Shown piece by piece: positions 31,133 to 45,000 of a stretch of 64,000 nt of DNA (position 1 is the stretch's first letter; each line of letters opens with the position of its first letter). The notes under the pieces were generated by a model. It was not told the DNA's origin, did not search any database, and saw nothing but the letters and a program-made list of their open reading frames with translations. The position numbers and the translations under genes were made by a program. This DNA is from Auanema rhodensis (taxonomy: Eukaryota > Nematoda > Chromadorea > Rhabditida > Rhabditidae): contig OZ059898.1 in the NCBI GenBank assembly GCA_964057225.1, positions 14,981,267 through 15,045,266 on the forward strand. The letters run 5' to 3'.

Positions 31133-31682
31133 CGACCCTTTTCTTGCAGTTCACGTATTATATTGAAATTTGGTAGAAAAGCAGATCATTACATGCTTGT
31201 ATGCTTAGCTTAATCAGGCTTAACACAAGCTGATTCCGTTGTTCTTTGAGTGATACTAACAACATCATGTATATGTTGTATGAATTTTCACAAACAATAG
31301 AGAATAAAGAACAGCATGCATGCATGCAAGCAACGTTTAAAGCATTTCAAGCATTTCAAGCGTTTTCTACTTATAATAGGTTCACGAAATGACCTAATGT
31401 GTGAAATTTGCTGGCTTTTCAACTGTTTTCTAAAACTTTTTTTTCTCTCTTCTCTTCTCCTCTCAGCATTCAATCATATCCTAATCGACATATTCATCAT
31501 TGTATCTTTTTCATGCTCAAATGTTTGCATTTTAAACCAAAAAAATGGCTGCAAATGAAGAAAAAAATCGTCTCCATTCTGCAGTTTACTGAGCACACAG
31601 CATCTCCTTCTCCTTGTATGTCATATTCTCATATGTTCAACTCATCCAACGTATTCTCTTTTTTTGTTGGTAAAATCTTCAG

Positions 31683-31701
31683 TATGTGTGTGTGTGTGTG
31701 T
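31683..31701. repeat. (TG)n microsatellite
   Basis: About nine TG units, followed by further broken TG-rich sequence to about 31727. Confidence 0.9.
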
Positions 31702-31820
31702 CCGTGTGTGGTGTCTGTGTGTGGTTGCTATGCTTTTATGTGAATTTGGTTTTTCCCAAAAACTAAGTGTTACTCTCAATCATATACTAACTAGTTATAA
31801 CCATATACATTTATGTATGT

Positions 31821-31842
31821 ATACGTGTATATATACACGTAT
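31821..31842. promoter_or_regulatory. Perfect 22-base palindrome containing TACGTG and CACGTA
   Basis: ATACGTGTATA is followed immediately by its reverse complement. The outer arms carry TACGTG/CACGTA, the core of bHLH-PAS (HIF-type) sites. Binding is not shown. Confidence 0.4.
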
Positions 31843-32040
31843 CTATGTGTATTATCCTCAAGAAATGTAAAAATGTATTCATTGCCAAGGTCACAGACCA
31901 TTCAGCTTTTCGTTTTTTTTTCATTTTTTTTTGAAACTTGTTCTAATAATTTGTTCTCTTTTTTTCTTATCTATATTTACTTTCCAACCTCCGCTCTCTA
32001 TTTCATTCCTTATGCTATGTCATTCACATTGGGCTTATGT

Positions 32041-32095
32041 TACGTGAAAATAGTTCACGTATAGTTCAACATGTTTTTCACGTAACTTTCACGTG
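32041..32095. promoter_or_regulatory. Cluster of four (T/C)ACGTG-type motifs
   Basis: TACGTG at 32041-32046, CACGTA at 32056-32061 and 32079-32084, and the E-box CACGTG at 32090-32095, all within 55 bp. The first two form an 8-base inverted repeat (TACGTGAA / TTCACGTA) with a 5-base spacer. Four such hexamers in 55 AT-rich bases is dense. Regulatory function is inferred only. Confidence 0.4.
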
Positions 32096-35000
32096 AGAGC
32101 CATTTGACGTCGTTTATTAGTCTACAGTGTCGTTTCTAGCAAGTGTCAGTATATACCAGCGGTTGCATTCTTTTTGTTTTTTTCATTTTATTTTTCGTAT
32201 CATCATCTTCTTCTTTGTTCGTTCTTCCTCCTTTTCATCCTATAATGCCCCCGGTTCTAAGCCAATTTCTTTGGTAAATGTTTCCAATTTCCTCAAATCT
32301 TCACGTAACATCTCCATCTCAATTCATATTCAAATGACCCCAATCATTCATTCAAGCCAATTGACCAACACTTCACATTTTGCTTGCAAATATCCAATCA
32401 CATATCCCAACAAGTCACAATCCTGTTTTCTGTTATTTGATATTCCTCCTTGCTATCCCCTTCCCCTATACATCACCTCTCTGAAATTATTTGTAATTTC
32501 TTCGCTCGTATATCCCGTATCCAGCGCGAAAAGTATAATCTTAATGATTACATATACTATTTTCTTTTTGCTTTTACAATGAAATAAGTGTATTTTCAAT
32601 TCACAAAATGAAAATATTCATTCATGCTCATACTATCATTACAATTTCGTTGTTTTCCAACTAACTATATGTATATATTTGACATTTTTAGCTGATCAAA
32701 TTATTGATATTTACAAAAGAAATCCAGTATAGTAACGTTTCTCTCTCTCTCCCTCTCTCTTTCTTCATCAACATCATCATCATCTTCTCCTTCCCTCCTT
32801 TTTCTCTTCATTTCCAGCTGTCTTCGATACATTATTTGTTTGCTCAAAAAAAGAAGTTGACAACTTGAGAGTATGTCTTTGCCTCATGTGCAAGCGTTGT
32901 GCATGTGTTGTGCCTGTGCTTGTGTCTGTGTATACGTGTTCTATGAATAGAAATTCAACTCTGACTCAAACTTTATATTAATATTTCTTCTTCTTCTTAT
33001 GTTCTTTTGTTCCAATTGCAAGTGCTGCTGCATCATGATGTTTTGTAGATTTACATATATAGATATGGTGTTTGTGAGACATCATCTTTAACAACTTCAG
33101 CATACATACATGTACATGTACAACTTGAACTTTCCATAACATTACTACTTCAACCTGCCAACCAATCTATTGTGTGTTATTGCTTTAAGTCGAATTAGAG
33201 CTTTATCTTTCACAATGCAACTCGTAGTCAACACTCTCGTCCCTAAAATATCTGTCAAGCCTCGACCACTGTCGCTTTCACTACTTACTTTCCTATTTCC
33301 TTCATCATCCTCATCTGTCTCTCGCAAATTTTTTTTTCAGTCAATTGCCAAATTTCATTTTATTTTATTATGTTATTAGCCAATTTTTCTTTTTTTTGTC
33401 GGCTCATTGGTTATACGGATAAATATTTCTACTAAGCTGTTTTCCAGCCAATTTATCAACTGCCAACAATCTTTATCCACAAAACGATATAGTTGTTATA
33501 GTTAGTTGTCTTATTAATCATATTTTAGTCTCTTATCGTATCGACTTATTCTGCAAAATATAATAGTTTCATGACTATAACATGGCCATAATCCATGAAT
33601 AACCCTTCTCTCTTCTTTCTTCTTCTTCTTCTTCTTCAAATTGATGAATTTTTCCTTTTAAGTTATCGAAGGGAAGAAAAAAGTTTTTGTCATCACACTA
33701 CCAGACACAATGGCTGAATTTCATCGTAATCCTTGTAGTATGGTCTCTTTGATATAGGCTTTTCTTACTTTTAACTTATAACATCAAAGCTTCTGGTGGT
33801 AGATGTTACATGTATAGAACCTTTGTAAGAGATAACCAGAAAATAAGAATGAAAAAAGTATTCTTTGTTTCCAACTTGACGAATGTTGATGTTTATGTTT
33901 GTTTATGCTCCAATTTTTGCTCCAATTTTTGTTTAGTTTTTCAGTATATTCACTAAATTTTATTGATTTTAATGAGTGAAATACAAGAACAATGAACATT
34001 TATTTTTCCGACAAAAGGATTTAAGCTTTTTCCTAAAATGTTTTTTTTAATTGATGCTGATGCGTCAATGTTTTATGAACTACTCAAGTACGATTATTAT
34101 CCATCCGTTTGTCCTCATCTTCATCTTAAGATTCAAATAAAATTAAAGAAAAAGCTTTTTTATAAATGATTCTGCTGTTAATTATTCATTCACAATCAGT
34201 TAATTGATTGTTTTTTCATCTACAACTCGTAATTGTAGTAGAAATAGTCCCAATAACCTCATGAACTCAAACAGGAAAATGTCCAAGAACTACATACTCT
34301 GATACGATTAGTTTCTTTCTCTTCCTATTTTCTCTTCTTTTTCTTCTTCTTCCACCCCCTCTCTTCCTTTCCTTTCTTTTTCATTGTCCATTCATCTCGT
34401 TTCTGTCCAATTTTTTTCTTGTCGTCTCTTCTTTCTCTCAAAAATTGAATCCTCTCAAAAGGTTTCATGAGCAGTAGACAGTTGTTCTACCAACTCCACA
34501 TTTGCACTTTTTCTCTTCTCATAACAGCTATTTCTGAATCCACTTACTTAGTTTAGATCTAAATCAGTTTGTAGTTTGTCTTTTAAACCATTATTATCCT
34601 TTTACGTTCTGCTTTTTAGCCCGATATATTGAATTGTGTTGAGCTGTATCTCTCGTAAGTCTTGTATTTCCATTTTTACTCGAATTTCTCTTTTTTTCCC
34701 ATTTGATTCCTGATAATCCATCAATTTTCTCCTTTTTTTCTCTATTTAATTGAAAAAAGCGAAAAGTCTATCGGTAATAGAGCTTACAAAGAATTTTTGT
34801 TCTCGTAGAACAAAACTTTTCGTTGTTTTCCTATATCCTCGTTATCGTTTTTTTTCCCAGGAAAAATTGAATTCCTTGATGTTCTCATCTTTATGATGAA
34901 AATGAAATAAAACAGAGACAAGATGATCATGAAAACTCAATAGACAGAATAGTTTAATGAGGATAAAGTGAAGAAGAAGGAAAAGAAGAGGAAGAAGAAG

Positions 35001-35611
35001 AGGGTGATGAAGAAGAAAGGCTGTAACACAAGGGTCGTTGGATGTCTTTCATGAAGAATGAGCCGTACGTAAGGAGGAGAGGATGATGCTGATGATGATG
35101 ATGATGAAGAAGAAAGACTTAGAAGTTTACTAGAAGAGCATAGAAGTAGTACATGATTCTTACTTATTCAACTTGCTGTCCGGGGTTTATGCGAGATGGA
35201 GAGTTATAGGAGTGAAAGAGAGAATGAGAGAGAAGGTTTGGAAAGTGAAGGGAAAATAAAGTGCCATGAGCTTTTTGAGAGAAAAGGGTAAGATAAGACA
35301 AACTGACTGACAAAATGTCAAAAAAAAGTTGCACAAACGATTTGTATCATTATGATGCAAGAGATATGAGATGATGAAGCTGTAATGGCAAAGTTTGCTT
35401 GTTCTTCAAACGTCATTTTTGTAAATATTGGTTAGCTGAGTGGGGCATTAGGTTCCATATACCTTTTCCGTTCGCCCGTTCAGAGATCAAAGGTGCCGTA
35501 TCGGTGATGAAGCATCGTCTCGTCAATTGACATTGGTATACAGTGAGATGAGAGCTAGAGCAAGAGAGCGAAGCAGCGAAAGCAGGAAGAATCTGTGTAT
35601 TGAAATCTGAT

Positions 35612-35818
35612 ATGACGGCTGATTTTCTAATATATCTCATGCTGATGTTGATGCTGGTGATGAAGTCTACTACAGCGACGTCTACTGATGCTGTTGCAGT
35701 ATATCTTGTCAATGAGTCAGCCTATTGCAATCATCTGATTATACAAGATGGTCGTTACGTAAGTAAAGTCATGTGTGAAGCCAACTGTGAATATTTCATC
35801 AAAAACCTTACATGTTGA
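35612..35818 (+). CDS. Candidate small secreted Cys-containing peptide
   Basis: A 68-codon frame starting MTADFLIYLMLMLMLVMKST resembles a signal peptide followed by a short mature region (TDAVAVYLVNESAY) and four cysteines within about 32 residues (YCNH, VMCEANCEY, LTC). Local sequence is less AT-rich than its surroundings. Against it: no homology I recognise, the Leu/Met run may come from a simple repeat of TGATG/TGCTG units, and a good donor (GTAAGT after the codon for Tyr at about 35757) suggests it could instead be an internal exon. The signal peptide and cysteine content are visible; secretion is inferred. Confidence 0.25.
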   Translation: MTADFLIYLMLMLMLVMKSTTATSTDAVAVYLVNESAYCNHLIIQDGRYVSKVMCEANCEYFIKNLTC

Positions 35819-38800
35819 TAGCTCATTGAAATCAGATGAGAAATCAACATTAGAAATCGTTTGAAGGCAGATAGACATTGGTAATGATCATTAGAATCTA
35901 TGAACGGCTGTCTAATTTATTACGGCTATCATCAGATCTTAGTGTCTGCTTGTCATTTTCAACTGAAAGAAGTGAAAGAAAGGAGAAAATAAAGAGAGGG
36001 AAAGAGAGTAAGAGATAGAGAGATGGAAATACGAGCAGAAATAGGGAAGAGGGAAAAAGAAAAAAAGATAGAGAGAGAGAGAGGTTCATCTCCTCTACTT
36101 TCATTCCCTTCTGACTTTTCTCTTCTCTCAAACTTCAAAAGACATTTTTGCCCCCAGATAGTGCACATACTTTGGCTGATGACACTGAATTTCTGCTTCT
36201 CTACTTCTCTACATCGTAATCATCATCATTCAGTGTTTTTGTTAAAACTTTTCAGCATTTCTGCAACATTATCACCAGCCTATTTCTTTCTACTCATTCG
36301 TGTGCTATTTCTTCGCTCATCATTTTCAAATTTAGAACAATTTTCATTTCTGCACCTCCAACAGCTATTATCCATATTCTTGATGCCAATCAGTTTTGAT
36401 CGAATTTCAATAGCACGATTGAGACATTGACTCCTTAAGCATTGTCATGTGTAGGCTCTTTTGCTTTTTCGCTTCTTAGAGGTGCTATTCATTCAACTAT
36501 CCACCCTCTCTCTCCTCTCTTCTTCCGTTTTCTCCACCATCGCATTCCACATCTTCTAATTTCAAATTGATTTTCCGTCTCTCCAAGCTTGTGCTGCCGA
36601 ACGCTCATGCTTCTCCATCTTCGTGTCATCAAACGTGAAGCTTGAAGCTTATTCTTGGCTACTTCTCATACATCTACTCGAATCATTAGTCTCATCATCA
36701 TTTTGTCCTCCTCGTCTATGCAATATGGCTTGTGCCACACATAAAGCTGACCTATTATTCGTTATTTCACTAGATTGTTCGCTAATCTCTCGCTTATATA
36801 ACGACGTTTAGTCTCTTATTCTCTTTTTCTTTCACTTTGTTCCTACTCCTAATCCTTCAGCATCTTTCTACAACCTTTTCCCTCTGCTGTGGTTACCTCC
36901 TACTCTCCTACTTATTCCCACCCCCACCTCCTCCCAACCTCTTTACCAACTTAATCTCTGAGCATTAATATCATGGTTCTAAACTCTTTTTTTCACTTCT
37001 TGCCACTCAAATTCAACCAAAAAACATTATTTTGATTTTCTGATTGTTTTCCAAATCATCCTATATATAGATCCCATGTCTTCCTATTTCATATGCTTAT
37101 CTCATTTTTCTTTTCTATTTTCATCTCCGTTGTTCAAAGCACATCCCAATCATATTTCTTGTAGTTTTTTGCTCATTATTCAGTCTTTATTCATAGCTGC
37201 ATATGCTTAAGACAAGATTATATCCTCTAATATGCGAACATAATTCAAAATTCTTCACGCAAATGTGTGTGAGTCATGCGGTTGCCATCTTCCGTATGCT
37301 GCTGTTGCTGTTGCTGGCTGCTTAGTTATCCCTTTGACATGTCACCAAACTCATCTACTTTTTTCTCATCCTTGCTGAATAGTCTTGGTTGTAAGTATAT
37401 CATCATGCTTCTCATCTAAGCACAATCATTGTTTTCCTTTATTTCATTACAATACTTACTATATACTGCTCTTCATATCCTAGAGACAACACAAGACTCT
37501 AACTCCGTTGGTTTTACTCAAAACTTGTTTATGTTCACCAAATTTTCTTCTTTGTCTCTTCACATTTTTCATTTTTTCGCTTTCTTTGTATCATTTACTT
37601 TTTTCTTTTCTCTCTGTTATAGCTTCTTATAATATTTAGTTTTCTCTTTCTATCCCTCTTTCTCTCTCTCTCTCTCTTTTCTCTTTCATCAATTCTCCTT
37701 ATATGTATCCAAGATGTTCATTGAATCATCTTCATCATCCTCAAACAAACCGCTGTTTACCAACAAGAAAAACAAATCAATTTTCGTTCTTTTTTCTAAT
37801 CGCAAAGAGAAAAAAAAGAAAAAAAAGAATTAAAGAATCAAAATTCTAATTAATGTAACGAAGAACATATCAGTTACATTATCGATATCCTCATATCATT
37901 CTAGTTATACGATTTAAACTAACCTCACATGACTTGTTTTAACTATTTGTTATTTAACTTACTTACATACATACATATGCCGTCAACCCAACTCTCATCA
38001 GACCAATCAACCGCTTCGCACTTCTGCACTTTTTCAAAATGATTCAAACAATATCCAGCTCATCATAGACATACACACGTATTGCTCACGTACTTCACTT
38101 ATTGCTCACGTCCTACTCTCATCCACAACTCCTCTTATTCTAATTTTCTGTTGCAAAACAACTATTTTCATTTGCGTTTGCGTTTGCAGCCGTTTTTTCC
38201 AAGATTTCAATCAGTTCTTCGTTTTTCTTCATTTCTTCATCTCATCTCTAGTGATATAATCAAAAATATATTTTTTTCTTTCTCATTTTCGCATATTCAG
38301 CTAAACACAATTGACTTTTTCGTCTCGTGAATATACTCCGATGAGTGCAATCTGCTGCTGATTCGCCTGCAGCCACCACACTACGACGACGGAACGACGC
38401 CGACGCGAAACTTAACTCATCCACAAACTATATTTTCAACTTTTTCAAGTTTTCCCTTGAGAAATCGACATAAGAAAGTTTTTTTCTTCAACACATCATA
38501 TGTTTTGCTATTAACTCTAATTATTTGATTGTGACAGATCACTTAGTACAAGATCGTGATTAAAATGTCGAAAATCAGAAACCAATTTACAACAATTTCT
38601 ATTGAATAACCAAAGAAAAATGGTTTATTTCATTAATTTTCATGAAGTTTTCCTTATTTTCAAAATATGATTCATCAGGTTTTTATAGTTTTTATCAGAA
38701 TTCATCGTTCTTCCTCCGTTTTGCATACCAAATACACTTTATACTTTCCATGTTTGTACTGTTGATATGTTGATTGAATTTTGTTGAAAACGTTACCTAA

Positions 38801-39131
38801 CTCTCGAATGACCTTCCACTAGCGTAAAGCTCATTCAGCTGTTTTGAATCATTCTCTATATAATCTTCAATAACCAGAAAGAGGATAAACGTTGAAGGAA
38901 AGAGAACGAGAGACAGAGAGAGAGAGAGAGAGATGGGAGAAGAAATAGGATGAAAAGAGAAAAGAGAGCTGTCGATCCATTTTCCTCATTGGGCTTTGTC
39001 CTTTCTCCCATTTTGTCCTGAAGCCTCATCTTCCATAGACACTCACCAATAGCCTCATCTTGTCTGCCAACCTCTCCCGCTTTATCTTAAATAGCAGGAC
39101 ACAGGAGATATATAATTGAAGACATGAAAGT

Positions 39132-39135
<4 letters not shown>

Positions 39136-39186
<51 letters not shown>
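39136..39186. repeat. (GA)n microsatellite
   Basis: About 51 bases of uninterrupted GA repeat. Confidence 0.95.
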
Positions 39187-39189
<3 letters not shown>

Positions 39190-40544
39190 TATGAAGAGAA
39201 AACAGACACGGAGGTGAAGTAATAAAATGCAGAAACTACCCTTCGTTTCATTCTTTTCAAATTATTCTCTTTCAAGCTTCCTTATTTTTTATTTTGTTTT
39301 CTTTTTCACAAGCATAAATCATTTTGGATTTGCTGATATATCCAACTTGTCACTTTTCAAGTTGTAGCTCCACATCATTCCATCTTCTCCCTATGTAGGG
39401 CTGTCTGCTTTGTCTTGGCTGTAAATTCTCCAGCCACACAGTGTTCAAGAGGTGTTTATGTCTGTGTTGTAATCATGTTTCGTTTTTTTATTTTCCTTTG
39501 TTTATATTTCCGCTTTTTTTGGCGAAGAAACAAAAAAGGAGTTGGAGGGGGAAGAAGAACTGAAAATGGAGAGGCCAAGCCTCGAATTTCCTGTGTTTCA
39601 ATACTACAACATGATTATTCGTCGTCAGCTGAGACATCTTTCTTATTTCGTTTTATTCTTCTTCTTCGTCGTCGTATGATCTTCCTTTTTTCTTGATCAT
39701 CTTCAAAACCCATTCCAATGTTTCATTACAAAGAGAAAAAGTTTCATGATAAGCTTGAAATGAATTCTCTTTCTCTCGTTCTTTCTCTCTTTTTCCTTCT
39801 TCATGCTATTACCCTACTCTGTTATTCCTGCATATGCTTTTGCTCTTTTCATTTTTCTACTTTTTCTTTCAGTAAAACTACTTCCTAGCCTCTGCGTTGG
39901 GCCCGTATTCTCTACCTCGCTCTCGCATATCTGCAAATTCCCTCTTACCCTTCCATTCACTCTGTAAATTTTCTTTTAGATGCCAGCTGTCACTAATGCC
40001 TTTTGAGTCCCCGAGGGCATTTTATTAGATTTATGTTTCATACTCGTTCACAGAGCGAATCAAAAAGATATTCACAGCCAACTCAAGCTCAAATTATCTA
40101 ATAAGTTTCTCTTTTTCTTTCTGATTTTTCAAGCTTATTTATTTCCTCGTTTTTTTTTCAATCTCAGTTATTTTTCCCTTTTTTTCTGCTTGATTGACCA
40201 GATATTTGATTTCAAAACCATAAACGAGAAACATAGCAAGTTTAGATGTTGCTTTTCATGTTTTATGCTGCTGCTACTGCTATTGCTACTGCTCATCTCT
40301 CATAATTTTGTATATTTTACGTCACCAATTACATCTTCATATATACATATTTATATAAACCAGTTTTCATATATCAATACTAGATTTTCGTTCATAATCA
40401 ATGACCATCATCATCATCAACAGCAGCACCGGCCATCATCCATAGAGTTCTTCGGCTTTGATTTTCATTTCATTCTCTGCTTTTTTATTTCTGCTTTCTT
40501 TCTACTTTGTCATATCTAAATCAGATGGAAATACACTCCCATAT

Positions 40545-40545
<1 letters not shown>

Positions 40546-40585
<40 letters not shown>
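40546..40585. repeat. (GA)n microsatellite
   Basis: GA tract with two A insertions. It faces a CT tract 340 bp downstream. Confidence 0.95.
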
Positions 40586-40922
40586 GAAGTGCGGAAAGGA
40601 GCAACACAAACTCCAAATACACATTTCGTTTGAAAATGTGTCGCTTGCCTTGGCTCAATGAATAGCATTATGTATTTTTTCATTTCTATTTGAAATTTTT
40701 TTGGATATAAATTTCTATTATGAATATTACTAGTTATGTAATATTCAGGCTTGTTAGCATTATTTCTTAAAGTTTTTCCATTCAATCTCTTATTCTTGTG
40801 TTCTCTTTCTTCTTTGTCTTTATCTCTATCATGTTTCTTATTCATTTAGTTGCCAACTAATCCATTTAGCTTAATCTGTTTTTGTTCCACCCAATTGAGG
40901 TAAAGCTTGATTGTGCTTAAAA

Positions 40923-40926
<4 letters not shown>

Positions 40927-40980
<54 letters not shown>
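40927..40980. repeat. (CT)n microsatellite
   Basis: About 54 bases of CT repeat, complementary to the GA arrays at 40546 and 41304. Confidence 0.95.
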
Positions 40981-40982
<2 letters not shown>

Positions 40983-41302
40983 AGATATGCTTTCTCTCTA
41001 TTACTTTAACCTTTTTACGTTTTCCTTAAAAATACGAATGTTTCATATTGAATTTTGATATTGAATACTTGAATACTGGATCATATAAATGGACTTTTCA
41101 ACAATTATGTGAATTTTATTACCAATGATATGTAATTGTTCATTTCTTGCTTCTGATTTCATTAATGTTTCGTTAGAAAACAATGATCAAAAGGATTCTG
41201 AAGCAAAGCTCAAACTGCGAAAGTCTCAATGAGCCATCAAATGATGATGAGAATGAACGAGTAAGAAAAAGAACTGCAAATCATTATTACCATAGCGAAG
41301 CA

Positions 41303-41303
<1 letters not shown>

Positions 41304-41383
<80 letters not shown>
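41304..41383. repeat. (GA)n microsatellite
   Basis: About 80 bases of GA repeat with a single AAA interruption near 41341. It is the longest nearly pure GA array in the window. Confidence 0.95.
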
Positions 41384-41385
<2 letters not shown>

Positions 41386-42015
41386 TGGTATGATCTCATC
41401 TTCCTCTCTTGATCACATGTTTCATTTCCAATTTTTATTCGAATATTGAGTTAAGATATAAACAATTCGGAGGAATCTTTCATCTCAAATCATCTAATTT
41501 CATAATTTTCTATATTTTCTTAATTAATTGATTCATTTTCAATTCGTCGAATGATTATCAGCCAAAAAAAAATTTTATCTTCATCTCCTTTCTCTCTTTA
41601 TTTTTTTTTCTGTTCATTTCATTTCCGTTTATGTTCATCTATGGCTTCTTACATTTTTTTTCAAAAACGGAGACAGAGATAGAGGAGTGGTGGGCTGAAA
41701 TCCTTCCTTTCTACATCCTCTCATGCGTTTGATTGTCTTTTTCTACTCGTTTTGGCTGTTTCTTTCATCAGCAAAGCTCAATTTCTCGACAAATTTTTGA
41801 ATCCGATTTCTTATTTGTATGTGCTGGCCGTATGCAGGCAATTTTTTTTCATAAACTCACCGTGTAAAACTTTTTTTTTTTCAATAAACTCACAGTTTTT
41901 TCGCTTCACCCACTCCATTAGTACATATGATTTGCTGAATATATGAGTTTACTCTTCATTATTGCTTCATGTATTACTGTCTCTCATTTTCTCTTTCTCT
42001 CTCTTTCTATCTCTC

Positions 42016-42018
<3 letters not shown>

Positions 42019-42068
<50 letters not shown>
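42019..42068. repeat. (CT)n microsatellite
   Basis: About 50 bases of pure CT repeat preceded by broken CT tracts from about 41990. Confidence 0.95.
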
Positions 42069-42069
<1 letters not shown>

Positions 42070-45000
42070 GTGCTACTAGTAGTAAACTTACCCATTTTCA
42101 TACAAAGCTATAAAACTTTTTTTTTACACCTGTCTACCTTTTTATAATTATTTTGAATGTCATATTCTAGTAGTACCTACCTAGTAGTTCTCTTTTATTT
42201 TTGGTCATCAACAAAATAACCAAAAAAACGGATTACAACCTCTATTTCTTACTGATTTGGTCCGATGCTCAGAATGTTTTTCTTTTATTTTTCCAATAAT
42301 TTGCTATATTAGATGATCTCTGACTATTTGACTAATACATCTAACTTATTCTTTGAACCGCATAAATCCATTTGTTAGTTGGAAGATCATCGGAAAAACT
42401 CTTTCTACTCACTTCACTTGATGTCCATTTACGACATTGACTTTGGGTCTAAAAGAGAAAAAGAGAAGGATAAGGAGACATAGAGAAAGAGAGAGAGAGA
42501 GAAGCTTCTAGAATATTGATATGACGACTTCTTCGGAATCTGGCTTATTCATACGTTCCCTCTCTTCGCCTCCCTCGTTCTCTTCTTCTTTTCTCTCGCA
42601 CCTCTCTCTCCCTCTCTCCTTTCATACTACTTCTATACCAAGCTATTTTCTTCTCTTCTTAACTTACTTTCTAATATAGTCACGGAATCCATAAGGCGAA
42701 AAGCTGGAACTTAAGAAGGAACACGAAGGAAATGGCATTGCATGTCGCTTTCCTTGGCACGTGGGTCATCCCTTCGATAACATCTTCAATCCTGTTCTCC
42801 CTCCCAACTCACATTAACCTCAATATCGTACTCTTTTTCTCTAATTCTCTTCATTATAACGATATAAATTTACAGAGCAAACTGCAGGTTTTCTTTAACA
42901 TTCAAAGACAATTCTGCCGATTGTTTTGATGGCGTTTCATTTGGTCAAGGCTGTCGTGCTCTAAGAGCATTATCTGCCCCTCTTATATACTTGTACTTTC
43001 CAATCAATACTATGCTTTCTTTGATATATTTATTGAAATTGTTTTTATATCTTTGTCAGAATGTAATAACGAAACTTCGAAATCTTTCTGTAAATCGATT
43101 TCAAAAATTAAACATTCGACCATGCTGTAACCTTTGTTTGGCATCGTTATCTTCTTTTTTCATAGCCATTGTCTTGTATATTTTCATATTTGTACTTTTG
43201 TGCTCATGTTTTTTCTTTTATTTTTATTTTCTGTCGTTTTTATATTTCGTATTAGGGATTCGAAAAGAAGAAGTTCTATGCAAGGTTTTAGGTTCTTTCG
43301 CTTCAGATTTCCTCTAAGATTAGTATTGTGTTTCATTTAGTTTCTTTCACTTATTCCTAAATTTGTTGCCAAATTTTCTAAAAGAAAAATGACTCCAAAG
43401 AAACAGAAAATGAAGCATCTCAGCTCGGGTATTTCCTTTTTTTTAGATTTAAGAAGAGATCTTCTTTTCCTGTGTACAGCTTTCTTTTCTCTCTCTCTCT
43501 CTCCCTTTGTTAGTTCATTTTCCTTTTCCAATGATATGGTGCCGGAAAAAAGTGCAAATCCCTTATCCTTGAATTCTCTATTCTCTGGGGAGATTTGTAT
43601 GGATGAACTTTTATATACATTATTTTTAATACATATATTTTGATTGTTGAGCATATTGATGTCGTCTGTCAGCCGGGCAACTAGCTGCCGACTACCATTC
43701 CGGCCTCCCATGTTTTCGCCGAAAAAAAAAGCGAAAATTTCGTTTGGAAAAGCACATCTGTTTTCTGGGTTGCGACATCGCGCTCAAATATTCCTTGTTG
43801 AACCTCGTAGAGCAGCATCCTAGATGTAGAGGTGTGGTCGATTATTGTCATTGTAAAACCGTCATTGGTCATTTGTCAGTTGGCCAATAATCTTTTCCAA
43901 AAACTGTCGTCACTTCATGCGGACAGCAGATGTTAATCCACCATGAGGTTTTGTATGTTTCATTTGGAAGCGATGGAAGAACGAACAGAGACTAGAAGCT
44001 ATTGTAATGGTTAGAAAATAAACGGTCAGAGAAAAAAAAAGGAGAGATGGAGAGAGGGAAATGACGAAAGAACAAGATGGAATGAGAGAAATATAGCTGG
44101 ATTATAAGGCTGTGTAGAGGGAGATGTTAGAGGACATCAGAGGGTTTTTCCTTATACTCAGTTCGTTTTCATATGATTCATTCAGAGACCCTTTCATTTT
44201 GTGTACAACAACGGTTCACATCCCCATCTGTTTCTTGTTTTAATATCCGCTGTTTGTATAAAAATAATATGGCTACTAAATGTTTTTGCCCCTCTCTCTC
44301 TCTTTCTCTCTTTGTCTTAATTTTTTTTTGTCTTTTTTTCTCTCTGAGTAAGTTCGTCTATCTTCCTCTTCTCTCCCTCTTTCGCACCCGCTCCCTCTAT
44401 ATTTTTCCTTCTACTTCTAAAAAAATATAAGTTTATATTCCCAAATATTTTTTCTGCTGTTCAACATACATATACGAGTAGTAATATTTCAGTTGTCGCA
44501 CTATTTGATCATATATCGTCTCTTCAGCTCATCCATCCAAATGTATACGAGATCTATATATGGGAAAATAGCTTGACCATATGAATGTTTCCATGTTTTT
44601 CTTTGTTTTCGTCCTCATCCGCTCAACTCAGATGATCACAACTCATGTTATTGCTGACTTGTACACCAAACTAAATCTAAACTTTTCATTTTCATGTGCT
44701 CCTCTCCTTTCCTCTCTTCTCTTCTCATTGAGTTCTCTTCCTCCTTAACTTCCTTTTCTCATTTTTATAGTTTTATTCTTTTCTTTTATGATCTCATCTG
44801 ATCTTCGCTCAATTTTCTCTCTTCTATAATTGCTCTTGCTCCAAAAAAAACTTGTTCTCTTTTTCATTTCATCTACCTCATCTACACCCTTATTACTCCA
44901 AATAACAGTTTTTGTATAAAAAAATCGATACTTTTCTCATTTCACACTCATTTATTGATTTCGTCGCATCCATCCTCGCATTTACGATCTCCAGCCGTTT

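Noticed and set aside
39415-39696. 93-codon + strand frame
   Set aside because: Phe/Arg/Leu-rich composition as expected from T-rich simple sequence; no splice or homology support.
42732-42929. 65-codon frame starting MALHVAFLGTWVIP as a 5' exon of OATP
   Set aside because: No donor in the right phase to join the exon at 45212 was evident.
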